Assembly (NCBI RefSeq): GCF_900095695.1
Contig: NZ_FMIQ01000072.1
Coordinates: forward strand, 18,373 to 82,372
DNA length: 64,000 nucleotides
Direction: 5' to 3'
Source of the DNA: Hafnia alvei
GTDB lineage: Bacteria > Pseudomonadota > Gammaproteobacteria > Enterobacterales > Enterobacteriaceae
Shown: piece after piece, positions 48,745-58,086 of the stretch
Layout: every line of letters starts with the position of its first letter
Numbering within the stretch: position 1 is the stretch's first letter
Notes under the pieces: generated by a model
Databases searched by the model: none
Seen by the model: the letters and a program-made list of their open reading frames with translations, nothing else
Told to the model about the DNA's origin: nothing
Made by a program: the position numbers and the translations under genes

Positions 48745-49149
48745 ATGTCGATGCTCAACATTTTTAATATTTCCGGTTCGGCGCTAGCGGCTCAGTCGCA
48801 GCGTATGAACGTGGCGGCCAGCAACATGGCTAACGCCGACAGCGTTACCGGACCTGACGGCGAACCCTACCGCGCCAAGCAGGTGGTATTTGAAGTTCAG
48901 GCTGCGCCAGGGCAGGAAACCGGCGGAGTGAAAGTCTCGCAGCTGGTGGACGATCCGTCGCCAGAGCGTTTGGTGTACCAACCGGGTAATCCGTTAGCCG
49001 ATGCCAAAGGGTATGTGCGGATGCCTAACGTCGACGTGGTGGGGGAAATGGTGAACTCCATCGCCGCCTCACGCAGCTATCAGGCCAACGTCGAAGTCCT
49101 CAACACCACCAAATCGTTAATGATGAAAACATTAACGCTTGGTCAATAA
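48745..49149 (+). CDS. flgC: Flagellar basal-body rod protein FlgC
   Basis: 134 residues, equal to E. coli FlgC, with [39 protein letters not shown] at the N terminus, [40 protein letters not shown] at the C terminus. It is a proximal rod subunit that polymerises with FlgB and FlgF. It starts 5 bases after flgB. Confidence 0.96.
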   Translation: MSMLNIFNISGSALAAQSQRMNVAASNMANADSVTGPDGEPYRAKQVVFEVQAAPGQETGGVKVSQLVDDPSPERLVYQPGNPLADAKGYVRMPNVDVVGEMVNSIAASRSYQANVEVLNTTKSLMMKTLTLGQ

Positions 49150-49160
49150 CAGGAGGCGCT

Positions 49161-49862
49161 ATGGCAGTTTCTGTCTCGCTAAATGATCCGGTTGATATTT
49201 CCAGCGCAACCAACAAAACCAACAGCAGCAATGGGCTAACCAGCCAAAACAGTCAGGACTTAAGCAACAGCTTCCTGACGCTTTTGGTTGCGCAGCTAAA
49301 GAATCAGGACCCTACCAATCCGCTACAAAACAATGAGCTAACCAGCCAACTGGCGCAGATCAACACCGTCAGCGGCATTGAAAAACTCAATACCACGCTG
49401 GGTTCTATTTCCGGCCAGATCAATAGCAACCAGTCTTTACAGGCCAGCAGCCTGATTGGTCATGGCGTGATGATCCCAGGCAAAAATATTTTGGCTGGCA
49501 AAAACGAAGGCGATACCACCACCAGCACCACACCGTTTGGGTTTGAGCTAGAAAGTGGCGCGCAAAGCGTTGTGGTTAGCATCAGCGATGCCAACGGCGT
49601 GGTCGTTAAGCAAATTGATTTGGGCACCCAAACCGCTGGGGTTCACAGCTACACCTGGGATGGTACCCAAACCGACGGCACCAATGTGCCAAACGGTGCG
49701 TACACCTTCAGCGTTAGCGCAACCAATCAAGGCCAGCCGATGGTGGTTCAGCCGCTGCACTTTGGCATGGTTAACGGCGTAACCAAAAACGGCAATGGCG
49801 CGTTGCTGGAGCTTGGTATGGCGGGCACGGCTTCGCTTGATGACGTGCGCCAGATTTTGTAG
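49161..49862 (+). CDS. flgD: Flagellar hook assembly cap protein FlgD
   Basis: 233 residues (E. coli 231). The N-terminal SFLTLLVAQLKNQDPTNPLQNNELTSQLAQINTVSGIEKLN is the FlgD signature. The C-terminal part has the FLG-D Ig-like/tudor domain (SVVVSISDANGVVVKQIDLG, HSYTWDGTQTDGTNVPNGAYTFSVSA). It caps the growing hook so that FlgE can add, and is then replaced by FlgK. GGAGG precedes the ATG. Confidence 0.95.
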   Translation: MAVSVSLNDPVDISSATNKTNSSNGLTSQNSQDLSNSFLTLLVAQLKNQDPTNPLQNNELTSQLAQINTVSGIEKLNTTLGSISGQINSNQSLQASSLIGHGVMIPGKNILAGKNEGDTTTSTTPFGFELESGAQSVVVSISDANGVVVKQIDLGTQTAGVHSYTWDGTQTDGTNVPNGAYTFSVSATNQGQPMVVQPLHFGMVNGVTKNGNGALLELGMAGTASLDDVRQIL

Positions 49863-49915
49863 CGCTGACGGATTTTTCTAATCGCTTATTTTGACCTTCA
49901 GATACAGGACCTCAC

Positions 49916-51160
49916 ATGGGATTCAACCAAGCAGTCAGCGGATTAAACGCCGCCGCCAGTAACCTCGACGTTATCGGCAACAACATCGCCAACTCGCAAA
50001 CCGTAGGGTTTAAATCCGGCTCGGTGACCTTTGCCGATATGTTTGCCGGCTCTAAAGTGGGTCTAGGCGTAAAAGTCGCCAGCGTGCAGCAGGACTTCAC
50101 CGACGGTATCACCACCACCACTAACCGTGGTTTGGATGTGGCTATCAGCGGTAACGGTTTCTTCCGCATGCAAGATGCCAACGGTGGCGTGTATTACTCA
50201 CGTAATGGACAGTTCACCAAAAACCAGGACAACTTCCTGACCAATGCGCAGGGCGTATTCCTGACCGGCTATCCGGCTGCGGGCTCACCGCCAACCATTC
50301 AGCAGGGTGCGCAGCCTTCAGCGATTCAGATCCCAACCGGCATGATGCCCGCCAAGGCCAGTAGCTCAGGCAACATGAGCATGAACCTGAATTCGGCGCA
50401 TGACGCACCTAAGAATACCCCGTTCAAAGTGGATGACGTTGATTCCTATACCTACGCCACCTCCATCACCACCTACGATTCGCTGGGTAACTCCCACAAC
50501 ATGAATCTCTATTTTGTGAAGGGCACACCTACAGCAGCGACGCCACCTGCAACGGGCACCGTCACGCCGTGGACGGTGTACAGCGTGGACAGCGCGGCTG
50601 CAACGGGTGCGGCACCACAAAATGCAGGTAAGTTAGAGTTTGACCAAAACGGTACGCTGCAAAATTCTGGCACGCCTTTAGCGCTGAACATGGCGGCTAA
50701 TAACGGTGCGCCAGCGCAAAACTTCAATCTGACCTTCACCGGCTCCATGCAGCAAAACACCGGTAAAGACGGTGTGACCGCCAAGAGCCAAGACGGCTAT
50801 GCCGCTGGTGAGATGACCGGCTATCAGATTAACGACGACGGCACCATCACCGGTACCTACTCCAACCAGCAAACTCAGCTGCTTGCCCAGATTGTGATGG
50901 CCAACTTTGCCAACCCAGAAGGCCTACAGTCTGAGGGCAACAACATGTGGAAAGAGAGCGCGACTTCCGGTCAGGCGATTGTGGGTGTTCCCGGCGCAAG
51001 CGGCTTGGGCGCATTGACCAGCGGGGCGGTAGAGGCGTCAAACGTCGATCTGAGTAAAGAACTGGTCAACATGATTGTTGCCCAGCGTAACTACCAGTCC
51101 AACGCGCAGACCATCAAAACGCAGGATCAGATCCTGCAAACGCTGGTTAACCTGCGTTAA
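49916..51160 (+). CDS. flgE: Flagellar hook protein FlgE
   Basis: 414 residues (E. coli 402). The N-terminal FNQAVSGLNAAASNLDVIGNNIANSQTVGFKSGS and C-terminal VEASNVDLSKELVNMIVAQRNYQSNAQTIKTQDQILQTLVNLR helices pack in the hook core. The middle, exposed domains differ most from E. coli and include an Ala/Thr/Pro-rich stretch near residues 203-225 (GTPTAATPPATGTVTPWTV), which accounts for the extra length. It forms the universal joint between rod and filament. Confidence 0.96.
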   Translation: MGFNQAVSGLNAAASNLDVIGNNIANSQTVGFKSGSVTFADMFAGSKVGLGVKVASVQQDFTDGITTTTNRGLDVAISGNGFFRMQDANGGVYYSRNGQFTKNQDNFLTNAQGVFLTGYPAAGSPPTIQQGAQPSAIQIPTGMMPAKASSSGNMSMNLNSAHDAPKNTPFKVDDVDSYTYATSITTYDSLGNSHNMNLYFVKGTPTAATPPATGTVTPWTVYSVDSAAATGAAPQNAGKLEFDQNGTLQNSGTPLALNMAANNGAPAQNFNLTFTGSMQQNTGKDGVTAKSQDGYAAGEMTGYQINDDGTITGTYSNQQTQLLAQIVMANFANPEGLQSEGNNMWKESATSGQAIVGVPGASGLGALTSGAVEASNVDLSKELVNMIVAQRNYQSNAQTIKTQDQILQTLVNLR

Positions 51161-51228
51161 TTATCACTTACCCACATCTTCTGGGCGCAGAGGAAACTCG
51201 CTGCGCTCAGAGGTAACAGGCAGATGCT

Positions 51229-51984
51229 ATGGATCACGCGATTTATACCGCGATGGGGGCCGCAAGCCAAACCCTCGAACAGCAGTCAATTACCGCCAAC
51301 AACATGGCGAACGCCAGCACGCCCGGCTTTCGTGCTCAGTTGGCAGCGCTACGCGCGGTGCCGGTAGAAGGCGATAGCATTGAAACCCGCACGCTGGTCG
51401 CTGCGTCAACGCCGATGCACGACATGAGCATGGGCAAGCTGGACTACACCGAGCGCCCTCTGGACGTGGCTTTGCAGCAGGATGGCTGGCTGGCGGTGCG
51501 TAATGCTGACGGTACGGAAGCCTATACCCGCAACGGTAGTTTACAGATTAACACCGCAGGGCAGCTGACCTCGCAGGGCAACTTAGTGATAGGCGATAAC
51601 GGCCCGATCGCAATCCCCGATCGCGCGGAAGTCACTATTGCGGCAGACGGCACCATCACCGCGCTCGGCGCGGGCGACCAGCCCAACACCACGACTCAGG
51701 TCGGGCGTTTGAAGCTGGTGAAAGCCACGGCGCAGGAAGTTCAGCACGGTGACGACGGCCTGTTTCATCTCACGGCTGAAGCACAGCAGCAACGCGGTGC
51801 CACGCTGACGCTCGACCCTGAGGTTCGTCTGATGCCCGGCGTGTTGGAAGGAAGCAACGTTAAACCGGTGGATACCATGGTCGATATGATCGCCAACGCC
51901 CGTCGTTTTGAAATGCAGATGAAGGTCATTCGCAGCGTGGATGACAACGAACAAAAAGCCAACCAGCTGTTGTCATTGAGTTAA
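51229..51984 (+). CDS. flgF: Flagellar basal-body rod protein FlgF
   Basis: 251 residues, as in E. coli FlgF. Starts MDHAIYTAMGAASQTLEQQSITANNMANASTPGF; central RNGSLQINTAGQLTSQGNLVIGDNGPI; C-terminal VDMIANARRFEMQMKVIRSVDDNEQKANQLLSL. It is a proximal rod subunit of the FlgE/F/G family. Starts 68 bases after flgE. Confidence 0.95.
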   Translation: MDHAIYTAMGAASQTLEQQSITANNMANASTPGFRAQLAALRAVPVEGDSIETRTLVAASTPMHDMSMGKLDYTERPLDVALQQDGWLAVRNADGTEAYTRNGSLQINTAGQLTSQGNLVIGDNGPIAIPDRAEVTIAADGTITALGAGDQPNTTTQVGRLKLVKATAQEVQHGDDGLFHLTAEAQQQRGATLTLDPEVRLMPGVLEGSNVKPVDTMVDMIANARRFEMQMKVIRSVDDNEQKANQLLSLS

Positions 51985-52023
51985 TAGCCGCTGCGCGATT
52001 TGAATAACTGTAGGAGTGTTTGA

Positions 52024-52806
52024 ATGATCCGTTCACTGTACATCGCAAAAACCGGGCTTGAAGCCCAGCAAACTAACATGGACGTTATCGCCAACAACTT
52101 GGCGAACGTCAGCACCAACGGCTTTAAACGCCAACGTGCGGTATTTGAAGATCTGATGTACCAAACGCTGCGTCAGCCGGGAGCACAATCTTCCGAGCAA
52201 ACTACGCTGCCATCGGGTTTACAGATTGGTACCGGTGTGCGTCCTGTTGCCACCGAGCGCTTGCATAGCCAAGGCAACCTGTCGCAAACCGACAACAGCC
52301 GCGACGTTGCAATCAAAGGCCAAGGTTTCTTCCAAGTCCAGCAGCCGGACGGCACGCTGGCCTATACCCGTGATGGATCATTTCAGGTTGACCAAAATGG
52401 TCAGTTGGTAACCTCGAGTGGTTTCCAAGTGGTTCCCGCGATCACTATCCCTGCTAACGCCACCAAGCTGACCATCGGCCGTGACGGTATTGTGAGCGTG
52501 AATCAGCAAGGCCAAACCGCGACCACGCAGGTTGGGCAGCTGACGCTAACCACCTTTATCAACGATGCGGGTTTGGAAAGCGTGGGTGAAAATCTGTATC
52601 AAGAAACAGAAAGCTCCGGCGCACCGACCGAAAGCACGCCTGGCCTGAACGGTGCTGGCATGCTGTATCAAGGCTATGTTGAAACCTCGAACGTCAATGT
52701 GGCCGAAGAGTTGGTCAATATGATCCAAACTCAGCGCGCCTATGAGATCAACAGTAAAGCCGTGACAACGTCTGACCAGATGCTGCAGCGCTTAACGCAG
52801 CTCTAA
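52024..52806 (+). CDS. flgG: Flagellar distal rod protein FlgG
   Basis: 260 residues, the same length as E. coli FlgG and one of the best conserved flagellar proteins. N-terminal [45 protein letters not shown], rod-specific loop with [23 protein letters not shown], and C-terminal [42 protein letters not shown]. It forms the distal rod through the P and L rings. Confidence 0.97.
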   Translation: MIRSLYIAKTGLEAQQTNMDVIANNLANVSTNGFKRQRAVFEDLMYQTLRQPGAQSSEQTTLPSGLQIGTGVRPVATERLHSQGNLSQTDNSRDVAIKGQGFFQVQQPDGTLAYTRDGSFQVDQNGQLVTSSGFQVVPAITIPANATKLTIGRDGIVSVNQQGQTATTQVGQLTLTTFINDAGLESVGENLYQETESSGAPTESTPGLNGAGMLYQGYVETSNVNVAEELVNMIQTQRAYEINSKAVTTSDQMLQRLTQL

Positions 52807-52820
52807 GGACTGATAGCCGC

Positions 52821-53624
52821 ATGTTTATTGAGACATCAGACGTACGCTATAACCCCACCTTACCCCGTATGTCAGGGGACGGTAGGAACGCGATCGGCTC
52901 CTTCCCCTGTAAAGGGGGAGGCTGGGAGGGGGTTTCAAGCAAACTTATTATCAGTGCCGCATTGAGTGCGGCTTTACTGCTTTCCGGCTGTGCCTACATT
53001 CCACACGATCAAATCGTGAAGGGAACCACCACGGCCTCACCGGCACCGGCGGCACCGCCAATTGCCAATGGTTCTATTTTCCAAAGCGTGCAGCCGATGA
53101 ACTACGGCTACCAGCCGCTGTTTGAAGATCGCCGCCCGCGCAACGTTGGCGATACGCTCACCATCGCGCTGCAAGAGAACGTCAGCGCGAGCAAAAGCTC
53201 TTCGGCGAACGCCAGCCGTAACGGCAAATCCAGCTTTGAAGTGGCGACCACGCCGCGCTATCTGGAAGGGCTGTTCGGCAATGCGCGTGCCGATATGAAT
53301 ATGTCGGGCGACAACCAGTTTGGCGGCAAGGGCGGAGCCAACGCCAACAACACCTTTAACGGCACTATTACCGTGACCGTGGCGGAAGTTTTAGCCAACG
53401 GCAACCTGAAAGTGGTGGGCGAAAAACAGATAGCGATTAACCAAGGCACCGAATTTATTCGTTTCTCCGGCGTTGTGAATCCTCGCACCATCAGCGGCAG
53501 CAATACCGTGGTTTCCACGCAGGTGGCTGATGCTCGCATCGAATATGTCGGCAGCGGGTATATCAACGAAGCGCAAAACATGGGTTGGTTGCAGCGGTTC
53601 TTCCTCAACCTTTCACCGTATTAA
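52821..53624 (+). CDS. flgH: Flagellar L-ring lipoprotein FlgH with a repeat-derived N-terminal extension
   Basis: The mature part ([20 protein letters not shown] onward; [77 protein letters not shown]) is a normal L-ring protein, with the lipobox LLSG-Cys. Upstream of it, the frame carries about 50 residues, 28 of which come from an inserted 84-bp palindromic repeat. There is no ATG, GTG or TTG between the repeat and the hydrophobic core of the signal, so translation must start at ATG 52821 (AAGGA 11 bases upstream) or ATG 52869 inside the repeat. Total 267 residues versus about 232 in E. coli. Confidence 0.9.
   Translation: MFIETSDVRYNPTLPRMSGDGRNAIGSFPCKGGGWEGVSSKLIISAALSAALLLSGCAYIPHDQIVKGTTTASPAPAAPPIANGSIFQSVQPMNYGYQPLFEDRRPRNVGDTLTIALQENVSASKSSSANASRNGKSSFEVATTPRYLEGLFGNARADMNMSGDNQFGGKGGANANNTFNGTITVTVAEVLANGNLKVVGEKQIAINQGTEFIRFSGVVNPRTISGSNTVVSTQVADARIEYVGSGYINEAQNMGWLQRFFLNLSPY
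52851..52934. repeat. 84-bp palindromic element inserted in frame in flgH
   Basis: The ends are AACCCC and GGGGTT, with the right arm AAGGGGGAGGCTGGGAGGGG matching the right end of the element at 46283-46475 (there with TT in place of CT). Inner hairpins are CCCC..GGGG pairs. The length is exactly 28 codons and no stop occurs in the flgH frame. Confidence 0.8.
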
Positions 53625-53665
53625 TAAGGTCTGACCCTATGTTGATAAGGAATGGTTTTATAAAA

Positions 53666-54811
53666 ATGAGCTTACTGAAATATGGCTCTATGCGTGCGGC
53701 ATACCAGACAAAAACGCTATTGGTTGGGTTGATAGTGTGTCTTGGCCTCGCCGCACAAAGCGCGAGCGCCGAGCGTATTCGTGATCTCACGACCGTTCAG
53801 GGCGTACGTGATAACGCCCTTATCGGCTATGGGTTGGTCGTTGGGTTAGATGGTTCGGGTGACCAAACCATGCAAACTCCGTTTACTACCCAAAGCCTGA
53901 ATAACATGCTGTCACAGCTGGGAATTACCGTGCCGGCGGGGACCAACATGCAGCTCAAAAACGTGGCGGCGGTGATGGTGACCGCCAAGCTGCCCGCGTT
54001 TTCGCGTGCGGGGCAAAACATTGACGTCGTCGTTTCTTCGATGGGTAATGCGAAAAGCCTGCGCGGCGGTACGTTGCTGATGACGCCGATGAAAGGGGTT
54101 GATAATCAGGTTTATGCGCTTGCGCAGGGCAACGTCTTAGTTGGCGGAGCCGGAGCCTCGGCGGGCGGCAGCAGCGTACAGGTGAACCAGCTGGCGGGGG
54201 GGCGTATTACCGGTGGTGCCACTATTGAACGTGAAATTGCCAGCACCTTTGGTAACAGCAATATCATCAATCTTCAGCTTAATGACGAAGATTTCAGTCT
54301 GGCACAGCGGATCAGCGATTCGATTAACCGTTTTGGCGGAATGGGGTCGGCTACGCCGTTAGATGCCCGTACCGTGCAGGTTTTGGTGCCGCAGGGCAGC
54401 AGTAATCAGGTGCGGGCGCTGGCGAATATTCAGAACATTGAAGTTTCTGTCGGCAGCTTTGACGCCAAGGTTATCGTTAACTCGCGTACCGGTTCGGTGG
54501 TCATGAACCGTAACGTTGAGCTGGATTCCTGTGCCGTTGCGCAGGGGAATTTGTCGGTGGTGGTGGATCGTCAAAACACCGTCAGCCAGCCCAATACTCC
54601 GTTTGGCGGTGGGCAAACCGTGGTAACGCCAAATACGCAGATTTCGGTTCAGCAGGGACAGGGCTCGCTTCAGCAGGTTCGCTCTAGCGCCAACCTCAAC
54701 AGCGTGGTTCGCACATTGAACGCGTTGGGCGCAACGCCTAACGATCTGATGTCGATTTTGCAAGCCATGCAAAGTGCCGGTTGTTTACGTGCCAAATTGG
54801 AAATTATCTGA
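53666..54811 (+). CDS. flgI: Flagellar P-ring protein FlgI
   Basis: 381 residues from ATG 53666 (AAGGA about 12 bases upstream); ATG 53639 and ATG 53690 are alternatives. The signal peptide [20 protein letters not shown] precedes the mature [33 protein letters not shown]. Long conserved blocks follow, such as [36 protein letters not shown] and [18 protein letters not shown]; the C terminus [12 protein letters not shown] is typical. It forms the periplasmic P ring, helped by FlgA. Its stop overlaps the flgJ start by one base. Confidence 0.95.
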   Translation: MSLLKYGSMRAAYQTKTLLVGLIVCLGLAAQSASAERIRDLTTVQGVRDNALIGYGLVVGLDGSGDQTMQTPFTTQSLNNMLSQLGITVPAGTNMQLKNVAAVMVTAKLPAFSRAGQNIDVVVSSMGNAKSLRGGTLLMTPMKGVDNQVYALAQGNVLVGGAGASAGGSSVQVNQLAGGRITGGATIEREIASTFGNSNIINLQLNDEDFSLAQRISDSINRFGGMGSATPLDARTVQVLVPQGSSNQVRALANIQNIEVSVGSFDAKVIVNSRTGSVVMNRNVELDSCAVAQGNLSVVVDRQNTVSQPNTPFGGGQTVVTPNTQISVQQGQGSLQQVRSSANLNSVVRTLNALGATPNDLMSILQAMQSAGCLRAKLEII

Positions 54812-55749
54812 TGAATGATAGCTTCTCTCTAGGAAGTGCGGCGTATGACGCGCAGGCGCTAAACCAGCTCAAACGCCATACGGCTGCGGGGTCGGATCAA
54901 GCGATTCGTGAAACCGCTAAGCAGATGGAAGGGATGTTCGTGCAAATGATGCTGAAAAGCATGCGTGCGGCCTTGCCTCAGGATGGGGAGCTAAGCACCG
55001 AACAAACCAAGCTGTATACGTCGATGTATGACCAGCAGATCGCGCAGGAGATGTCGGGCAGCTTAGGCATTGCCGATATGCTGGTTCAGCAGCTTTCCGG
55101 CAGTAAAACAACTATTCCAGACAGCGTGGGAAGCACCCCGATGGCGCTGGATGGCGAGACTATCCAAAGTATGCCGGTTCGGGCGCTCGAGCAGGTGATG
55201 CGCCGAGCGATGCCGCGTATTCCGCAGAATGGTTCACCGATGCCAACCAACAACGGGGAGTTTGTCACCCAGTTAAGCGGTGCGGCACGGGTCGCCAGCC
55301 AGCAAAGCGGGATACCACATCAGCTGATTGTGGCGCAGGCCGCGCTGGAGTCCGGCTGGGGGCAGCGTGAAATTCCTACGCCGGATGGCTCGCGCAGCTA
55401 CAACCTGTTTGGGATTAAAGCAGGGAAAAGCTGGGACGGCCCAACCACGGAGATCGCCACCACCGAATATGAGAACGGGGCGGCGCACAAAGTGAAGGCC
55501 AAGTTCCGTGTTTATGGATCGTATCTGGAGGCGATCAGCGATTACGTTCAGCTGATTACCAATAATCCACGCTATGCCAACGTCGCCAATGCCAATACGC
55601 CAGAGCAGGCCGCGCACGCTTTGCAAAAAGCGGGCTACGCCACTGACCCGAACTACGCCAGCAAACTGGTGCAGGTGATAGGGCAGATTAAAAACGCCGG
55701 CGCACAGGCGGTGAAGGCTTATACCACGGATTTGGAGAAGTTGTTTTAG
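54811..55749 (+). CDS. flgJ: Flagellar rod cap and muramidase FlgJ
   Basis: 312 residues from ATG 54811, which overlaps the flgI stop (TGATG). The N-terminal part (KQMEGMFVQMMLKSMRAALPQDG, YTSMYDQQIAQEMS) is the rod-capping domain. From about residue 150 the glucosaminidase-type domain SQQSGIPHQLIVAQAALESGWGQREIPTPDGSRSYNLFGIKAG carries the catalytic Glu in ALESGWG and cuts peptidoglycan to let the rod pass. E. coli FlgJ has 313 residues. It closes the flgB-flgJ operon; a repeat-rich gap follows before flgK. Confidence 0.95.
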   Translation: MNDSFSLGSAAYDAQALNQLKRHTAAGSDQAIRETAKQMEGMFVQMMLKSMRAALPQDGELSTEQTKLYTSMYDQQIAQEMSGSLGIADMLVQQLSGSKTTIPDSVGSTPMALDGETIQSMPVRALEQVMRRAMPRIPQNGSPMPTNNGEFVTQLSGAARVASQQSGIPHQLIVAQAALESGWGQREIPTPDGSRSYNLFGIKAGKSWDGPTTEIATTEYENGAAHKVKAKFRVYGSYLEAISDYVQLITNNPRYANVANANTPEQAAHALQKAGYATDPNYASKLVQVIGQIKNAGAQAVKAYTTDLEKLF

Positions 55750-55814
55750 GGGCTGAGAGGTGATGGATTTCGTACCCCGGTCAGCATTTGAGTTCCCGTG
55801 GAGCCGTTGGTGTA

Positions 55815-55948
55815 GGCGTCCGACGAGAGGGTGCCAGCGCGCAACCTCTCGACTCTCGCGCTTTTTACCGAGTGGTTTGACCGACCGGTCTCGGAGCGCA
55901 CGTCCCGTGCGCCCTCAACCTACCGCCAACATCCCTGTTGGCAGTTCT
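55815..55948 (-). repeat. Structured repeat family, copy B (partial)
   Basis: Oriented opposite to copy A. It keeps GGCGTCCGACGAGAG at one end and the hairpin CCAACA-TCCC-TGTTGG at the other, with a middle hairpin GCGCACG-TCC-CGTGCGC. The linear sequence between is mostly unlike copies A and C, although the order and pairing of the hairpins are kept. Strand is given relative to copy A. Confidence 0.7.
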
Positions 55949-55994
55949 AAAATGAATTTCATTGAACACAAAAAGACGAACAATTTGTAAAGCT

Positions 55995-56204
55995 TAAGTC
56001 TTGGTAGGGAGAGCCGACACGACAGGGATGTCGTGGCGGAGTTTGGGACGCCCTGGATGGGCGATACCAAACCGGAGCGGAAATGGCGTTTCGAATAAAG
56101 CGCGCGGGTGTTGGGTGCGCGCGCTGGCGCACCCGACTCGGTCGCCTACGCCAGCGCTTTTATGCAAACACAAATACTGACCGGCGAACGAAACCTTACA
56201 CCGC
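55995..56204 (+). repeat. Structured repeat family, copy A
   Basis: A 210-bp element from TTAAGTCTTGG to CCTTACACCGC. Three hairpins: CACGACA-GGGA-TGTCGTG, CGCCC-TGGAT-GGGCG, and GGGTGCGC-GCGCTG-GCGCACCC. The same order, single-stranded linkers and loops occur in the reversed copy C at 63717-63927, but the stem sequences differ with matching changes on both arms. Confidence 0.85.
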
Positions 56205-56292
56205 CGTTGCATACACGAAGGCGGCGGAATATCACACCGTTATTGATCACCATCGGTGGGAGGAAAAATCGTTAGAGGCGATGATTTTCCCC
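56205..56292. other. Spacer between repeat copy A and the flgK promoter
   Basis: Together with 55750-55814 and the two repeats, this makes up the 636-base gap between flgJ and flgK. No gene is evident. Confidence 0.5.
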
Positions 56293-56319
56293 TCAAGTTT
56301 CCCTCCACCCCGCCGATAA
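56293..56319 (+). promoter_or_regulatory. Sigma-28 (FliA) promoter of flgKL
   Basis: TCAAGTTT - 11 bases - GCCGATAA. The -10 element is an exact match and the -35 has one mismatch to the FliA consensus TAAAGTTT-N11-GCCGATAA. It lies 67 bases before the flgK start. Confidence 0.92.
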
Positions 56320-56335
56320 CAACTTCAACAACAAG

Positions 56336-56367
56336 AGCCTTGCCGCGTGATGACGTGAGGCTTTTTT
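56336..56367 (+). terminator. Terminator-like hairpin in the flgK leader
   Basis: AGCCTTGC and GTGAGGCT pair (8 bp including two G-U pairs) around an 11-base loop, followed by TTTTT. It lies between the FliA promoter and the flgK start, so flgKL transcripts would have to pass it. Confidence 0.6.
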
Positions 56368-56385
56368 AAGTTTAAAGGAACCCGA

Positions 56386-58071
56386 ATGGCTAACTTAATC
56401 AACAGCGCAATGAGTGGACTAAGCGCCGCACAGACCGCGCTGAGCGTCGCGAGTAATAACTTGAGCAATGTTTACACCCAAGGCTATAACCGCCAAACCG
56501 TCAGCTTTGCACAGAGCGGCGGAACCAGCACGCCAACGGGCTTTATCGGTAACGGGGTTAACGTGAGCGGGATTAACCGCGAATATAACTCGTTTATCGT
56601 TAACCAACTGCGCCAAGGGCAGAGCGATTACGCCTCAACCACCGCGTATTACCAGCAGGTATCGCAAATTGATAACCTGTTGGCGGATAGCAACAACAGC
56701 CTGTCGGCGAATATGCAGGACTTCTTCTCTAACCTGCAAAATTTAGTCAGCAACCCTAGCGATCCGGCCGCGCGCCAAACCGTATTAGCCAAAGCTAACG
56801 GCTTGGTGAATCAGTTTAAAACCACAGATGAATATCTGAAGAATCTTGAAAGCAACGCCAACCTGACCGTCCGTAACAGCGTTGAACAGATCAATAATTA
56901 CACCAAACAGATTGCCAGCCTTAACGATCAAATCTCACGCCTTACCGGCGCAAGCGGTGGCAACGCGCCAAACGATCTTCTCGACCTGCGCGATCAGATG
57001 GCTACTGAGCTCAATCAGATTGCGAATGTAGAAATCACCATGCAAGAGGGCTCAATGAGCGTCTCGTTTGCCGGTGGTTTATCGCTGGTACAGGGTGGAA
57101 CTAGCTACAAGCTAGAAGCTATTCCGTCGAGCGCCAACCCTCAGCGCCTGACGGTTGGCTATAACCGCGGGTCAGGAGCGGCCAGCGAAGTGCCTGAAGG
57201 CCGCATCACCGGCGGTAGTCTGAGCGGCATATTGCAGTTCCGCAGCGGCGCGCTGGATAACGCGCGTAACCAGCTTGGGCAAATCGCGCTCTCTATGGCC
57301 GATAGCTTTAATAAAGTTCAGCAGGCCGGTGTCGATCTGAATGGCGATCTCACGACCAACGAGCCTTTCTTCACCATCGGTCAGCCTTCTTCTTACGCGA
57401 ACAGCAATAATAACCAAGCGGCAGGTGCATCCATTTCGGCCACCTATACAGACATTAGCCAAACCAAGGCAACGGACTACCGTTTGGAATATGACAAAAA
57501 TGGCCAGTGGCAGATAACGCGCCTTTCCGACAACAGCAAAATCACCAATTTAGCGCCTGATGCGAATGGCAAATTGAAATTTGATGGTTTGGAAGTGACG
57601 GTTGCGCCAGCCGCGTCAAAAAGCGATAGCTTCACGTTGAAAACCACCTCGAGCGCCGTACAGGGTTTTGGTGTGGCGATCACAGATGCCGCTAAAATCG
57701 GTGCGGGTACGCCGAAGTATGATGCAGGCGGCAACTTGGTGATTGATTCCACCGGCAAAGGTGATAACACCAACGCCCAGAAAATGCTGGATCTGCAAAA
57801 AGCGCAAACCGTGGGGGGCAAATCAACCTTCAACGAAGCCTATGCGGGTTTAGTTGGTACGGTGGGTAATCAAACCAACAGTGCAAAAGTGGATAGCACC
57901 GCACAGGGCAACGTGGTGAAACAGCTGACTCTGCAACAGCAGTCGGTTTCAGGTGTGAATCTTGATGAAGAGTACGGCAATCTGATGCGTTTCCAGCAGT
58001 ATTATCAGGCAAATGCGCAGGTTATTCAGACGGCGACGACGCTATTTAGCGCTCTGCTTAATATTCGATAA
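56386..58071 (+). CDS. flgK: Flagellar hook-filament junction protein FlgK
   Basis: 561 residues (E. coli 547). N-terminal LINSAMSGLSAAQTALSVASNNLSNVYTQGYNRQTVSFAQ and C-terminal QQQSVSGVNLDEEYGNLMRFQQYYQANAQVIQTATTLFSALLNI are the conserved hook-core helices. The surface-exposed middle (about 330-480) is more variable. First hook-associated protein, exported with FlgN. AAAGGA lies 7 to 8 bases before the ATG. Late (class III) expression is indicated by the FliA promoter upstream. Confidence 0.96.
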   Translation: MANLINSAMSGLSAAQTALSVASNNLSNVYTQGYNRQTVSFAQSGGTSTPTGFIGNGVNVSGINREYNSFIVNQLRQGQSDYASTTAYYQQVSQIDNLLADSNNSLSANMQDFFSNLQNLVSNPSDPAARQTVLAKANGLVNQFKTTDEYLKNLESNANLTVRNSVEQINNYTKQIASLNDQISRLTGASGGNAPNDLLDLRDQMATELNQIANVEITMQEGSMSVSFAGGLSLVQGGTSYKLEAIPSSANPQRLTVGYNRGSGAASEVPEGRITGGSLSGILQFRSGALDNARNQLGQIALSMADSFNKVQQAGVDLNGDLTTNEPFFTIGQPSSYANSNNNQAAGASISATYTDISQTKATDYRLEYDKNGQWQITRLSDNSKITNLAPDANGKLKFDGLEVTVAPAASKSDSFTLKTTSSAVQGFGVAITDAAKIGAGTPKYDAGGNLVIDSTGKGDNTNAQKMLDLQKAQTVGGKSTFNEAYAGLVGTVGNQTNSAKVDSTAQGNVVKQLTLQQQSVSGVNLDEEYGNLMRFQQYYQANAQVIQTATTLFSALLNIR

Positions 58072-58086
58072 GAAGGATGTTATTCC

